Under the pieces are notes generated by a model, which did not search any database, was not told the origin of the DNA, and saw only the letters and a program-made list of their open reading frames with translations. From contig JAFVBO010000066.1 of NCBI GenBank assembly GCA_017479935.1, positions 26,533 through 90,532 of the forward strand: 64,000 nucleotides of DNA, written 5' to 3'. Origin of the DNA: Lachnospiraceae bacterium (lineage in GTDB: Bacteria; Bacillota; Clostridia; Lachnospirales; Lachnospiraceae). Below, one piece after another: positions 25,894-34,813 of this stretch. Position numbers and translations under genes: made by a program. Within the stretch, counting starts at the first letter, position 1. Each line of letters opens with the position of its first letter.

Positions 25894-28014
25894 TTGGCTG
25901 AAAGAGAGTATTCACTGGAAAGAACCAGAAACATCGGTATCATGGCGCACATCGACGCCGGCAAGACGACGCTTACCGAGCGCATCCTGTACTATACCGG
26001 TGTAAATTACAAGATCGGTGATACGCATGAAGGCACCGCCACCATGGACTGGATGGCGCAGGAGCAGGAGCGAGGCATTACCATTACGTCTGCCGCTACC
26101 ACCTGCCACTGGACCCAGCAGAAAGAAGCGAAGGTCATGCCCGGCGCACAGGAACACCGCATCAACATTATCGATACCCCTGGACATGTTGACTTTACCG
26201 TAGAGGTAGAGCGCTCCCTTCGAGTGCTCGACAGCGCGGTCGGCGTGTTCTGTGCCAAGGGCGGTGTGGAACCCCAGTCCGAAACCGTTTGGCGTCAGGC
26301 TGACAAGTATCACGTACCGCGTATCGCCTTCATCAACAAGATGGATATCATGGGCGCCAATTTCCCCAATGCGGTGGAAATGATCAAGACTCGTCTGGGA
26401 CACAATGCGGTTCCGGTTGAGCTGCCCATCGGTAAGGAAGATAACTTCAAGGGTGTTGTGGACCTGTTTGAGATGCAGGCCTATATCTACAACGGAGACA
26501 AGGGCGACGATGTTACCATCTGCCCGATCCCCGAAGATATGGTCGACGAGGCGGAGATCGCCCGCGCGGACATGATCGAAAAGATCTGCGAGACGGACGA
26601 TGATCTGCTCGAGAAGTATCTCGAAGGCGAAGAGCCGACCACGGAAGAGCTGAAGAAGGCACTCCGCGCGGCTACCATCAATGTTTCCATCATCCCCGTT
26701 CTGTGCGGAAGCGCGTACCGCAACAAGGGTGTTCAGAAGCTCCTGGATGCCATCATCGAGTACATGCCCGCTCCCACGGATATCCCCGCCATCAAGGGTG
26801 TGGACGAGGACGGAAACGAAGTGGTTCGCCATTCGTCCGATGAAGAGCCGTTCGCGGCTCTGGCCTTTAAGATCATGGCCGACCCGTTTGTCGGCAAGCT
26901 GGCGTACTTCCGGGTTTACTCCGGAACGATGAACTCCGGCTCCTATATCTTAAATGCCACCAAGAATAAGAAAGAGCGCGTTGGCCGTATCCTTCAGATG
27001 CACGCCAACAAGCGTATGGAGCTGGATAAAGTATATTCCGGCGATATCGCAGCAGCCGTCGGCTTAAAGATCACCACCACCGGCGACACCATCTGCGATG
27101 ACCAGCATCCGGTTATCCTGGAGTCCATGGAATTCCCGGAACCGGTTATCTCCGTTGCCATCGAGCCCAAGACCAAAGCCGGTCAGGACAAGATGGGCGA
27201 GGCTCTCGCCAAGCTGGCGGAAGAAGATCCTACCTTCCGCGTCACCACGAACGTGGAGACCGGACAGACGATCATCTCCGGTATGGGCGAGCTGCATCTG
27301 GAGATCATTGTCGATCGTCTTCTTCGCGAGTTCAAGGTGGAAGCGAATGTAGGTGCTCCTCAGGTTGCCTACAAGGAAGCTATCACGAAGGAAGTCGAAG
27401 TGGATTCCAAGTATGCGAAGCAGTCCGGCGGCCGTGGTCAGTACGGTCACTGTAAGGTACGCTTCAGCCCGATGGATCCCAACGGCGAGAAGACATTCGA
27501 ATTCGAGTCCACGGTTGTGGGCGGCGCAATCCCGAAGGAATACATCCCGGCAGTCGGAGAAGGTATCGAGGAAGCCACCAAGTGCGGTATCCTGGGCGGT
27601 TATCCGGTTCTGGGTGTACATGCCAATGTATTCGATGGTTCCTATCATGAGGTCGACTCCTCTGAGATGGCTTTCCACATTGCCGGTTCCATGGCGTTCA
27701 AGGAGGCTATGCAGAAGGCAAACCCGGTTCTGTTAGAGCCGATCATGAAGGTGGAAGTCACCACGCCGGAAGATTACATGGGCGATGTTATCGGCGATAT
27801 CAATTCCCGCCGCGGCCGCATCGAAAGCTTCGAGGACGTGAACGGCAGCAAGCTGATCACGGGTTACGTCCCGTTAGCTGAGATGTTTGGTTATGCCACT
27901 GACCTTCGTTCCAAGACACAGGGACGAGGCGCTTACTCCATGTTCTTCGAAAAGAACGAAGTTGTTCCGAAGAACGTTCAGGAGAAGGTATTAAGCGAGA
28001 AAAAGGGCAAATAA
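25894..28014 (+). CDS. fusA: Elongation factor G
   Basis: 706 residues. The GTPase that moves tRNA and mRNA through the ribosome. Start TTG 25894 with TAGGAGG eight bases upstream ([20 protein letters not shown]). G1 AHIDAGKTT, switch [13 protein letters not shown]3 DTPGHVDF, G4 NKMD, then domains II-V with [14 protein letters not shown] and [14 protein letters not shown]. Full length, third gene of the str operon. The catalytic His of domain II/G3 (PGH) is present. Confidence 0.98.
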   Translation: MAEREYSLERTRNIGIMAHIDAGKTTLTERILYYTGVNYKIGDTHEGTATMDWMAQEQERGITITSAATTCHWTQQKEAKVMPGAQEHRINIIDTPGHVDFTVEVERSLRVLDSAVGVFCAKGGVEPQSETVWRQADKYHVPRIAFINKMDIMGANFPNAVEMIKTRLGHNAVPVELPIGKEDNFKGVVDLFEMQAYIYNGDKGDDVTICPIPEDMVDEAEIARADMIEKICETDDDLLEKYLEGEEPTTEELKKALRAATINVSIIPVLCGSAYRNKGVQKLLDAIIEYMPAPTDIPAIKGVDEDGNEVVRHSSDEEPFAALAFKIMADPFVGKLAYFRVYSGTMNSGSYILNATKNKKERVGRILQMHANKRMELDKVYSGDIAAAVGLKITTTGDTICDDQHPVILESMEFPEPVISVAIEPKTKAGQDKMGEALAKLAEEDPTFRVTTNVETGQTIISGMGELHLEIIVDRLLREFKVEANVGAPQVAYKEAITKEVEVDSKYAKQSGGRGQYGHCKVRFSPMDPNGEKTFEFESTVVGGAIPKEYIPAVGEGIEEATKCGILGGYPVLGVHANVFDGSYHEVDSSEMAFHIAGSMAFKEAMQKANPVLLEPIMKVEVTTPEDYMGDVIGDINSRRGRIESFEDVNGSKLITGYVPLAEMFGYATDLRSKTQGRGAYSMFFEKNEVVPKNVQEKVLSEKKGK

Positions 28015-28018
28015 GGAC

Positions 28019-28047
28019 TTGAAAAATCAAAACCTATGCAATATAAT
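28019..28047 (+). promoter_or_regulatory. Separate promoter of tuf
   Basis: TTGAAA (28019-28024), 17 bases, perfect TATAAT (28042-28047), beginning four bases after the fusA stop. It allows tuf to be expressed above the rest of the str operon. Confidence 0.75.
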
Positions 28048-28068
28048 AAGTGAGGTTTTGTATTCACA

Positions 28069-28152
28069 GAGCCGTTTATAGGAAACGGTTGCCTTTTATG
28101 GCAACGGGCGGCTCGCGAAAAGGGTAGAGCGAGGCAACGCCAGGTTCTACCC
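28069..28152 (+). other. Two hairpins in the tuf leader
   Basis: GAGCCG...CGGCTC encloses GGTTGCC-ttttat-GGCAACG. Then GGGTAGA (28122) pairs with TCTACCC (28146-28152), followed by TACTAAAAAA. They occupy most of the 160-base leader between the tuf promoter and its start. There is no T run; the second stem resembles 11052-11083, so this may be an inserted repeat. Confidence 0.5.
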
Positions 28153-28210
28153 TACTAAAAAATAGTGTATTACCTTCCCAAGGAAGGGGCAACATTCAAG
28201 GAGGAAAAAA

Positions 28211-29404
28211 ATGGCAAAAGCTAAATTTGAGAGAACCAAGCCGCATTGCAACATTGGTACAATCGGCCATGTTGACCACGGCAAAACCACTCTGACCGCC
28301 GCTATCACCTACACTCTGCACAAGAGATACGGCCTGGGCGAGGAAGTCGCTTTCGATCAGATCGATAAGGCTCCCGAAGAGAAGGCTCGTGGTATCACAA
28401 TCTCCACCGCACACGTTGAGTATGAGACCCCCAGACGTCACTATGCACACGTTGACTGCCCCGGACATGCTGACTACGTTAAGAACATGATTACCGGTGC
28501 TGCTCAGATGGATGGTGCTATCCTGGTTGTTGCCGCTACCGATGGCGTTATGGCTCAGACCTCCGAGCACGTTCTGCTGGCTCGTCAGGTAGGTGTTCCT
28601 TACATCGTTGTTTTCCTGAACAAGTGCGATATGGTTGATGACGAGGAACTGCTTGAGCTCGTTGAGATGGAAATCCGTGAGCTGCTTGACAAGTACGATT
28701 TCCCTGGCGATGATACCCCGATCGTGAAGGGTTCCGCTCTGATGGCTCTGCAGGATCCGGAAGGTCCTTGGGGCGACAAGATCATCGAGCTCTTCAACAT
28801 CATCGACGAGTACATCCCGGATCCGGAGCGCGACGTTGATAAGCCGTTCCTGATGCCCGTTGAGGACGTATTCTCCATCACCGGTCGTGGTACCGTTGCT
28901 ACCGGCCGTGTTGAGAGAGGTGCTGTTCATGTTTCCGATCAGGTCGAAATCGTTGGTCTGAAGGAAGAGAAGAGAACCGTCGTTGTTACCGGTGTTGAGA
29001 TGTTCCACAAGCTGCTGGATGAAGGCCAGGCTGGTGATAACATCGGTGCCCTGCTTCGTGGTGTTCAGAGAAACGAAATCGAAAGAGGACAGGTTCTTGC
29101 GAAACCCGGCAGTGTTAACCCTCACACCAAGTTCAAAGGCGAGATCTACGTCTTAAGCAAAGAAGAAGGTGGACGTCATACTCCTTTCTTCAGCAACTAC
29201 AGACCGCAGTTCTACTTCAGAACGACGGACGTTACCGGTGTCTGCAATCTGCCCGACGGCGTTGAGATGTGCATGCCTGGTGACCACATCACCATCACGG
29301 TTGAACTGATTCACCCTGTAGCTATGGAGCAGAACCTCCGCTTCGCTATCCGTGAAGGCGGCCGTACTGTTGCTTCTGGTCAGGTTACCGAGATCATCGA
29401 GTAA
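28211..29404 (+). CDS. tuf: Elongation factor Tu
   Basis: 397 residues. Brings aminoacyl-tRNA to the ribosome. AAGGAGG upstream of ATG 28211; [20 protein letters not shown] is typical. G1 GHVDHGKTT, switch [16 protein letters not shown]3 DCPGHADY, G4 NKCD. Codon use is shifted to GTT/GCT/CGT compared with neighbours, as in very highly expressed genes. It is in str-operon order after fusA but has its own promoter and a terminator at 29435. Confidence 0.98.
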   Translation: MAKAKFERTKPHCNIGTIGHVDHGKTTLTAAITYTLHKRYGLGEEVAFDQIDKAPEEKARGITISTAHVEYETPRRHYAHVDCPGHADYVKNMITGAAQMDGAILVVAATDGVMAQTSEHVLLARQVGVPYIVVFLNKCDMVDDEELLELVEMEIRELLDKYDFPGDDTPIVKGSALMALQDPEGPWGDKIIELFNIIDEYIPDPERDVDKPFLMPVEDVFSITGRGTVATGRVERGAVHVSDQVEIVGLKEEKRTVVVTGVEMFHKLLDEGQAGDNIGALLRGVQRNEIERGQVLAKPGSVNPHTKFKGEIYVLSKEEGGRHTPFFSNYRPQFYFRTTDVTGVCNLPDGVEMCMPGDHITITVELIHPVAMEQNLRFAIREGGRTVASGQVTEIIE

Positions 29405-29434
29405 GCGATAAAGCAATCGTAAGTAGATATAATA

Positions 29435-29465
29435 GGGTCGGAGAGCTTGCTCTCCGACCTTTTCG
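29435..29465 (+). terminator. tuf terminator
   Basis: GGTCGGAGAGC-ttgc-TCTCCGACC followed by TTTTCG, about 30 bases after the tuf stop. Confidence 0.8.
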
Positions 29466-29509
29466 TATACATTGGGGGAAGATACTTGAGAAAGAGGGAG
29501 GAGAAGGGG

Positions 29510-30937
29510 ATGGAAAGCCGTATTCACTTTGGAACCGGTGGCTGGCGCGCCATTATCGCGGACGATTTTACCAAAGCGAACGTGCGCCTTTTGACAGCCG
29601 GGCTCTGCGCTCTGATGAAGAAGGACGGGTACGGGGGCTGCGAGGTTTTGATAGGGTATGACCGGCGGTTTATGTCGGGGGAGGCGGCGCGCTGGGCCGC
29701 GGAAGTGCTGGCCGGAAATGGCTTTCACGTCCTGGCGGTGGATCATCCGATTCCCACGCCGCTTGCCATGTTTACCGTCAAAGAGAAGAACCTTCCCTAT
29801 GGGATGATGATCACGGCCAGCCATAATCCGGCTGTCTATAACGGGATTAAGCTGTTCCGCCCGGTGGGGCGCGACGCGGATCAGGAGATGACCGACCGGA
29901 TTGAGGCGGAGATGGCCGCGATCGAGCCGGTGGAGAAGGAGATTCTTTCCGTGCCGTTTGAACAGGGGCTCGCGGAGGGGAAGATCCGTGAAATCTCTCC
30001 TGACCAAGACTATATGGACAGTGTTCTGGCGGCCATGCGTGCAGAGCCGGTCCGCAAGGCGGATTTGCGCATCGCGGTGGATCCGCTGCACGGCGTGGGC
30101 GGGCCCTGCATGAAAACCATCTTAAACCGGTGCTTTTGCGAAACCCACCTTCTGCATGCGGCACGAGATCCGCTGTTTGGCGGGATGGCACCCACGCCTA
30201 CGAAGGAAGCCTTGGGAGCGCTGTCGCGCTATGTCAGGGAACATAAGATGAATCTTGGGATTGGCATGGACGGGGATGCGGACCGGCTGGGCGTGATCGA
30301 CGAGGAGGGAAACTACCTGCATCCGAATAAGCTCCTGGTGCTGCTGTACTATTACCTGGTTAAATACCGCGGCTGGCGCGGCCCCTGCGTGCGCAATCAC
30401 TCCACCACGCACCTGCTGGACGCGGTGGCAAAGGACTTTGGGCAGACCTGCTATGAAGTTCCCGTGGGCTTTAAGCACATCGAAGCAAAGATGGAAGAGA
30501 CGGGCGCGGTGATCGGAGGGGAGTCCTCCGGCGGGATGGCGGTGCACGGACATATCTCCGGGAAGGACGCCATCTATTCGGCGGCCCTCCTGATCGAGAT
30601 GCTGGCGGTGACCGGAAAATCCGTGGGAGAGCTGTTCCGTGAGATTACCGGGCGCTATGGGGAATACCATTACCGGGAGACCTCGTTTGCCATGTCGGAG
30701 AGCAGAAAGCGGGAACTGCGAACGCTTCTGTACGAGCAGAAGCACATCCCTGTGTTTGCGAAAGAAGTGGAACGAGTGGGAGCAGAGGACGGCCTGAAGG
30801 TGTATTTTGCGGACGGGAGCTGGACCACCTGCCGCTTTTCAGGCACGGAGCCGGTGCTGCGCATCTGCGCGGAGGCGGCCACGGTGGAGGCTGCCGAAGC
30901 AGACATAAAGTTGTGGCAAAAAGAGCTGGGGCTGTAA
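29510..30937 (+). CDS. Phosphohexomutase (phosphoglucomutase/phosphomannomutase family)
   Basis: 475 residues from ATG 29510 (MESRIHFGTGGWRAII), with GGGAGGAG six bases upstream. Alpha-D-phosphohexomutase signatures are all present: active-site Ser loop TASHNPAVYNGIK, metal loop GMDGDADRLGVI, sugar-binding GGESSGGMAVHGHISGKDAI and phosphate-binding FSGTEPVLRI. Whether glucose 1-phosphate or mannose 1-phosphate is preferred cannot be read from these motifs. It would feed nucleotide-sugar synthesis for the wall and surface polysaccharide. Monocistronic, with a strong terminator downstream. Confidence 0.92.
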   Translation: MESRIHFGTGGWRAIIADDFTKANVRLLTAGLCALMKKDGYGGCEVLIGYDRRFMSGEAARWAAEVLAGNGFHVLAVDHPIPTPLAMFTVKEKNLPYGMMITASHNPAVYNGIKLFRPVGRDADQEMTDRIEAEMAAIEPVEKEILSVPFEQGLAEGKIREISPDQDYMDSVLAAMRAEPVRKADLRIAVDPLHGVGGPCMKTILNRCFCETHLLHAARDPLFGGMAPTPTKEALGALSRYVREHKMNLGIGMDGDADRLGVIDEEGNYLHPNKLLVLLYYYLVKYRGWRGPCVRNHSTTHLLDAVAKDFGQTCYEVPVGFKHIEAKMEETGAVIGGESSGGMAVHGHISGKDAIYSAALLIEMLAVTGKSVGELFREITGRYGEYHYRETSFAMSESRKRELRTLLYEQKHIPVFAKEVERVGAEDGLKVYFADGSWTTCRFSGTEPVLRICAEAATVEAAEADIKLWQKELGL

Positions 30938-30971
30938 GAGGTGGGCGTGATACAGCATAATAGGAAAGCAA

Positions 30972-31008
30972 GAGCGGCCGGGAGAAAAAATCCTCCCGGC
31001 CGCTTTTA
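30972..31008. terminator. Strong convergent terminator between phosphohexomutase and ferredoxin genes
   Basis: AGCGGCCGGGAG pairs with CTCCCGGCCGCT, followed by TTTAC; the A-rich loop is aaaaaat. It can serve the plus-strand gene and, less well, the minus-strand ferredoxin gene. Confidence 0.8.
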
Positions 31009-31030
31009 CTTATACAATTTTGAATTTGAC

Positions 31031-31195
31031 TTACGAAATAGCGCCAACAGGGCAGCCAGCTTCGCAGGCACCGCACTCAACGCAAGCATCGCTGCACTCA
31101 GCCTTGCCATCATCGCCAACAGCGATAGCGCCAACGGGGCAGGTGCTCTCACATGCGCCACATCCTACACACAGATCTTTGTCAACAGTCTTCAT
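31031..31195 (-). CDS. Small 2[4Fe-4S] ferredoxin
   Basis: 54 residues. The protein begins MKTVDKDLCVGCGACESTCP and holds two CxxCxxCxxxCP motifs, the second as CVECGACEAGCP, each preceded or followed by VGAI. This is the classic Clostridial ferredoxin, carrying electrons at low potential to hydrogenase, pyruvate:ferredoxin oxidoreductase or Rnf. AAGGAGG lies upstream of the ATG at 31195. The plus-strand frame over the same bases is a shadow. Single gene. Confidence 0.95.
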   Translation of the reverse strand: MKTVDKDLCVGCGACESTCPVGAIAVGDDGKAECSDACVECGACEAGCPVGAIS

Positions 31196-31307
31196 TTTGC
31201 TTCCTCCTTATAAATCAGATAAACTTACCATACTGGTTTGGTGCAGGTTTACAACCTGCTGTTCAAAGAAAAGCCGAAGCTGCCGTATGTATGCCTGGCT
31301 TTCAATG

Positions 31308-31316
31308 CGAAGTATA
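31308..31316 (-). promoter_or_regulatory. Possible extended -10 promoter of the ferredoxin gene
   Basis: Minus strand TGGTATACT (hexamer 31311-31316). A TTGACA exists 28 bases further upstream, too far for a normal spacer. The leader (about 110 bases) contains the hairpin GCAGGTT-gta-AACCTGC. Confidence 0.35.
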
Positions 31317-31530
31317 CCACAGATCCGGAAAATGGGAAGAGTTTTGTCAAAAATTAATAAATTGTTCACAAAAAAAGACATGCAAATTAGGCAATACTAA
31401 CCACGGGAAAGCTGATAAATAAAGGATTTTCAACGGTTAAATATAACTAACCGAAAATAACGGATCTTGCGAAAGAGCAGTGGTTAAACGGCAGAAATGA
31501 CCGATGTGGGGACGGGATGGAGGTCCCCTG

Positions 31531-31559
31531 TTTACGGATAGAAAAAAGTGTGCTAAAAT
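31531..31559 (+). promoter_or_regulatory. Promoter of the cytidine deaminase-like gene
   Basis: TTTACG (31531-31536), 17 bases, TAAAAT (31554-31559) with a TGn extension. The start codon follows after 26 bases. The region 31320-31530 is AT-rich and I see no gene in it. Confidence 0.55.
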
Positions 31560-31585
31560 CAAAACAAAGAAAGGGAGGTGTTCAC

Positions 31586-31993
31586 ATGGATAACGAGAAG
31601 TTGATTGAAATCGCGATGGATGAGATGGAGAAGTCGTACGCTCCCTATTCGCATTATCTGCAGGCGGCTGCCTTAGAGGCGGAAGACGGAACCATTTACA
31701 CCGGCTGCAAGGTGGAAAACGCGTCCTATCCCATGACTGCGAGTGCCGAAGCGGTTGCGTTTTATAAGGCCGTTTCCGAGGGAAAGAGAAATTTCCGGAA
31801 AATTGCGTTAGTGGGGGGATCGGAAGGAAAAATCACCGATTATTGTCTGCCCAGCGGGGACAGCCGACAGGTGATGCTGGAGTTTTGCAATCCCATGACG
31901 TTCGAGGTGATCCTGGCGACCTCTCCGGAGGACTATAAGGTCTACGCCTTAGAGGAGCTGATGCCGCTTTATTTTGGCCCGAAGCACCGTTAA
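31586..31993 (+). CDS. Cytidine deaminase homologue with all three zinc-binding Cys replaced by Ser
   Basis: 135 residues, start ATG 31586 behind AAAGGGAGGTG. The fold is clearly that of tetrameric cytidine deaminase: SYAPYSHYLQAAALEAEDG, the substrate segment CKVENASYPMT, and RQVMLEFCNP. In the family the zinc is held by Cys in CAE and in PCGxCRQ. Here these read SAE (Ser53, with the catalytic Glu55 kept) and PSGDSRQ (Ser90, Ser93). The numbering of the first site equals that of the Bacillus enzyme. All three changes are Cys to Ser, and the rest of the protein is well conserved, so this is not simple decay. It may be a binding protein, use another metal, or act on another substrate. Monocistronic. 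Confidence 0.85.
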   Translation: MDNEKLIEIAMDEMEKSYAPYSHYLQAAALEAEDGTIYTGCKVENASYPMTASAEAVAFYKAVSEGKRNFRKIALVGGSEGKITDYCLPSGDSRQVMLEFCNPMTFEVILATSPEDYKVYALEELMPLYFGPKHR

Positions 31994-32027
31994 AAAACGC
32001 AAAGCGGACAAAGAGTTTTCCGGGATC

Positions 32028-32081
32028 CGCGAAGCGCATTGCCTGTGGCTTCGTACCTGCTCAGGTACTGAGCAGGTACAA
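32028..32081 (-). repeat. Dispersed repeat family A, truncated inverted copy
   Basis: Read on the minus strand: GTACCTGCTCAGTACCTGAG continues to CAGGTAC, then GAAGCCACAGGCAATGCGCTTCGC, as in copies at 23490 and 59704, then homology stops. The first hairpin is again a perfect palindrome of different sequence. It ends about 20 bases before the 6S RNA promoter. Confidence 0.7.
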
Positions 32082-32101
32082 TAATTTTGTCCGTATATCT
32101 A

Positions 32102-32130
32102 TTGTCAAATCGGTTTTTACATAGTATAAT
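32102..32130 (+). promoter_or_regulatory. Promoter of the 6S RNA gene
   Basis: TTGTCA (32102-32107), 17 bases, perfect TATAAT (32125-32130). It points at the structured RNA and the TPR gene behind it. Confidence 0.7.
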
Positions 32131-32136
32131 CGCCGT

Positions 32137-32343
32137 GTCTGAAAAAAACTACTCATCAGCCTGGGGTGTTCGCCAACCTGTTTTTTTGAACCTACATTTT
32201 GACATACGGGACTCCTATATCGTTACACGGATGTCAGGCCTTATCTTTTAGATCAGAGGAAGGCTGAAGTGTTAACTGCGGAAACCCACCTAGCTCTGCT
32301 AGGCGTCAGAACTACAGGAAACGGCACTCTGGGTTGTCTTTGT
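32137..32343 (+). ncRNA. ssrS: Probable 6S RNA
   Basis: About 200 bases of non-coding sequence directly after a good promoter. CAGCCTGGGGTG (about 32157) pairs over 12 positions, counting G-U pairs, with CACTCTGGGTTG (about 32325-32336), forming a closing stem. The inside shows hairpins GCCTT...AAGGC and CCTAGC-tct-GCTAGG around larger unpaired stretches, the long-rod-with-bubble plan of 6S RNA, which binds the sigma-A RNA polymerase. Segments such as TGTTCGCCAACCTG and GAACCTACATTTTGACAT fit what I recall of Clostridial 6S RNAs. No SRP core (GGTCCGGAAGGAAGCAGC-like) is present. The assignment is from structure and memory, not a search. Confidence 0.7.
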
Positions 32344-32357
32344 ATTGGGAGAAAATA

Positions 32358-33503
32358 ATGAAAAAAGCAAATACGCTTTGGGCCCTCGTTCTTCTGATCT
32401 GCCTGTCAGTCGGATGTGCGCCAAAAGGTTCCACCTGGAATGAGCAGGGGCGTTCGTACTACGAAGAGGGGGATTTTGAGAAGGCCAGACAGGCTTTTCA
32501 GATCGCGGTATCGGAAAATCCGGAGGATGCGGGATATTACGCCAATCTGGGGATGGCCTGCATCGAACTGAAGGCATATAGCGATGCGGCGGACGCGTTC
32601 CGCGCGGCGCTGGCCTTGGATGACCAGAACCCGTACGTCTACCGGGGAGAGGGCATCCTTTTCTTCCGCCAGGAAGAGTACAGCCAGGCGGTGTCCATGT
32701 TCGATGCAGCGGAGAAGCTGGCGGAGAAAAACGCGGAGCTGCTGCTGGACATCCGGCAGTACAAAGCGGAGGCCCAGATTCGGGCGAAGGACTATGTGAA
32801 GGCGGTTTACACCTACCAGGATATTCTGCAGACCGAAAGCAAGAATCCGCAGATCTGGTACGAGTATGGCCGTACGCTTTTGCTGGCAGGCGAAAAGGAT
32901 TACGCCAGTCAGGCGTTTGACGAGATGGATAAAGCCGGCGTGAAAGATCTGTCCACCTACCTGCGCGTGTGGGGCCTGCTGAGTGAGAACGGCTATGGAG
33001 AGGACGGAAAATACTGGCTGCGCAAGATCCTGGTCACAAAGGGTGACGATGAACAGACACGGGAAGCCCGCGCGCAGGCGGCGTTTTTGCTGGAAGATTA
33101 CGGGAGATGCGTCGTGGAGCTCGAGGCGGTGGGGCTTAATCGGCTTCCGATTAACAGCATCACCTACCTGGCGGTAAGCTATCTGAATCTGGACCGGGGC
33201 GAGGAAGCACTGTCGCTGCTTCAGAGACTGAAGTCCCAGGAACCCGACAACGGGAAGGTGGACGAGTATATTGCGGAGTATTATCTGCTGAAAGAAGACT
33301 ATGAGAAGGCCCTTGCGAGCGTGCAGGATGGACAGAAGAAGCTGAACGGAGAGGAGCGGAAGACGCTGGACTACTACGAGGCGGTCTGCTACGAGTACCT
33401 GCATGAGTATCAGAAGGCACTGGCCTGTTTTGAAGCATATCAGAAAACCTACGGCGCAGAGGAAAAGGTGACGCATGAAATCCAGTTCCTCCGTTCCCGG
33501 TAG
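32358..33503 (+). CDS. TPR-repeat lipoprotein
   Basis: 381 residues. The N-terminus MKKANTLWALVLLICLSVGC ends in a lipobox (LSVGC), so it is an exported lipoprotein with Cys20 as lipid anchor. The rest is tetratricopeptide repeats: NEQGRSYYEEGDFEKARQAF, YANLGMACIELKAYSDAADA, WYEYGRTLLLAGEKDYASQA and more, ending with YYEAVCYEYLHEYQKALACF. TPR proteins hold partners in protein complexes; the partner is unknown. GGGAG lies six bases before ATG 32358, and the 6S RNA ends about 15 bases upstream, so the gene may be expressed by read-through. hflX follows, with its longer possible start overlapping this gene. Confidence 0.88.
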   Translation: MKKANTLWALVLLICLSVGCAPKGSTWNEQGRSYYEEGDFEKARQAFQIAVSENPEDAGYYANLGMACIELKAYSDAADAFRAALALDDQNPYVYRGEGILFFRQEEYSQAVSMFDAAEKLAEKNAELLLDIRQYKAEAQIRAKDYVKAVYTYQDILQTESKNPQIWYEYGRTLLLAGEKDYASQAFDEMDKAGVKDLSTYLRVWGLLSENGYGEDGKYWLRKILVTKGDDEQTREARAQAAFLLEDYGRCVVELEAVGLNRLPINSITYLAVSYLNLDRGEEALSLLQRLKSQEPDNGKVDEYIAEYYLLKEDYEKALASVQDGQKKLNGEERKTLDYYEAVCYEYLHEYQKALACFEAYQKTYGAEEKVTHEIQFLRSR

Positions 33504-33516
33504 GAAAAAGGGGAAG

Positions 33517-34752
33517 ATGATCGAGACTAAGGAAGAAAAAGAACGGGTAATCCTGGTGGGCGTGTCCACCGGAGAACACGATGACACGGAAAAATCTTTG
33601 CGCGAGCTGGCGGAACTGGTTTCGACAGCCGGCGCGGAGACATTGGATATCATGATCCAGAACCGGGAGAGCATTCATCCCGGAACCTATCTGGGAAAAG
33701 GCAAAATCGACGAGGTGCGCGAACGGGTTGCAGAGCTCGGGGCGGACGGCGTTGTCTGTGACGATGAGCTGTCGCCGGCGCAGCTTCGCAACCTGCAGGA
33801 CGCCCTCGACTGTAAGGTGATGGACCGGACGATCGTGATCCTGGATATCTTTGCGGCGCACGCGACCACACGGGAAGGCCGGATCCAGGTGGAATTGGCG
33901 CAGCTCAAGGACCGGGCCGTGCGCCTGGTGGGCATGCGGCGTTCCCTGTCCCGCTTAGGCGGCGGCATCGGAACCAGAGGCCCGGGTGAAAAGAAGCTGG
34001 AGATCGACCGCCGGCGGATCCATGAGCGGATCAGCCAGTTAAAGAGCGAGTTGGCGGAGGTGACACGGCACCGGGAGACCACCCGGATGAAGCGGACCAA
34101 GAACCATATGCCCGTGGCGGCGATCGTGGGATATACGAACGCCGGAAAATCGACCCTGCTAAACAGCCTGACACAGGCGGATATCTTTGCCGAGGACAAG
34201 CTGTTTGCCACGCTGGATCCCACCACCCGGGAACTGATTTTGGGCGCCGGGGAGCGCGTCCTTTTGACCGACACCGTAGGCTTTATCCGGAAACTGCCGC
34301 ATCATCTGATCGAGGCGTTTCAGAGTACCCTGGAGGAAGCGCGGTATGCCGATCTGATTCTGCACGTGGTGGATGCGTCCAACCCGGACATGGACGTGCA
34401 GATGCACGTGGTGTACGAGACATTAAAGAAGCTGGAAATCAGCGACAAACCGATTTATACGCTGTTTAACAAGGTGGACAAGGAAGGCGTGCCGGAGGTC
34501 TTAAAAGATTTCCAGGCGGAAAAGGCCTTTCGCATTTCCGCGCGCACCGGGGAAGGCCTGGAGGACGTGAAGGAAGCGTTGTCGTCCTTCCTGCGGAGTC
34601 GGGGCATCGCGGTCAATCGTTGCTTTTCCTATGCGGAAGCGGGAAAGATTCAGATCTTAAGAAAATATGGGCAGCTGCTCTCGGAAGATTACACCGATGA
34701 GGGCATTGTCGTCACCGGTTTTATTCCGGCGGAGTACTACGATCGGCTCTAA
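33517..34752 (+). CDS. hflX: Ribosome-splitting GTPase HflX
   Basis: 411 residues from ATG 33517 (MIETKEEKERVILVGVSTGE). An alternative ATG at 33475 would overlap the TPR gene by 29 bases and has its own AAGGTGA site. The HflX N-terminal domain (NRESIHPGTYLGKGKIDEV, DELSPAQLRNLQ, and RTIVILDIFAAHATTREGR) and the coiled linker (GPGEKKLEIDRRRIHERI) lead to the G domain: G1 GYTNAGKST, G3 DTVGFI, G4 NKVD. HflX rescues stalled or heat-damaged ribosomes by splitting the subunits. Probably co-transcribed with the TPR gene. Confidence 0.94.
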   Translation: MIETKEEKERVILVGVSTGEHDDTEKSLRELAELVSTAGAETLDIMIQNRESIHPGTYLGKGKIDEVRERVAELGADGVVCDDELSPAQLRNLQDALDCKVMDRTIVILDIFAAHATTREGRIQVELAQLKDRAVRLVGMRRSLSRLGGGIGTRGPGEKKLEIDRRRIHERISQLKSELAEVTRHRETTRMKRTKNHMPVAAIVGYTNAGKSTLLNSLTQADIFAEDKLFATLDPTTRELILGAGERVLLTDTVGFIRKLPHHLIEAFQSTLEEARYADLILHVVDASNPDMDVQMHVVYETLKKLEISDKPIYTLFNKVDKEGVPEVLKDFQAEKAFRISARTGEGLEDVKEALSSFLRSRGIAVNRCFSYAEAGKIQILRKYGQLLSEDYTDEGIVVTGFIPAEYYDRL

Positions 34753-34813
34753 CACCAATCGTATCGGGAACATCGAATTTTTGAGAAACGCAATTGTGAG
34801 AGTCTGAAAAAAG

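Noticed and set aside
25912..26832. Long open frame antisense to fusA (306 codons)
   Set aside because: It lies opposite a highly conserved gene, has no ribosome site, and is explained by the codon bias of the GC-rich sense strand.
30941..31213. Plus-strand frame of 90 codons over the ferredoxin locus
   Set aside because: The minus strand encodes a perfect 2[4Fe-4S] ferredoxin with its own ribosome site; the plus frame starts in a terminator.
32137..32343. SRP RNA or tmRNA instead of 6S RNA
   Set aside because: No SRP tetraloop core and no tRNA-like ends or CCA; the long closing stem with central open region fits 6S better.
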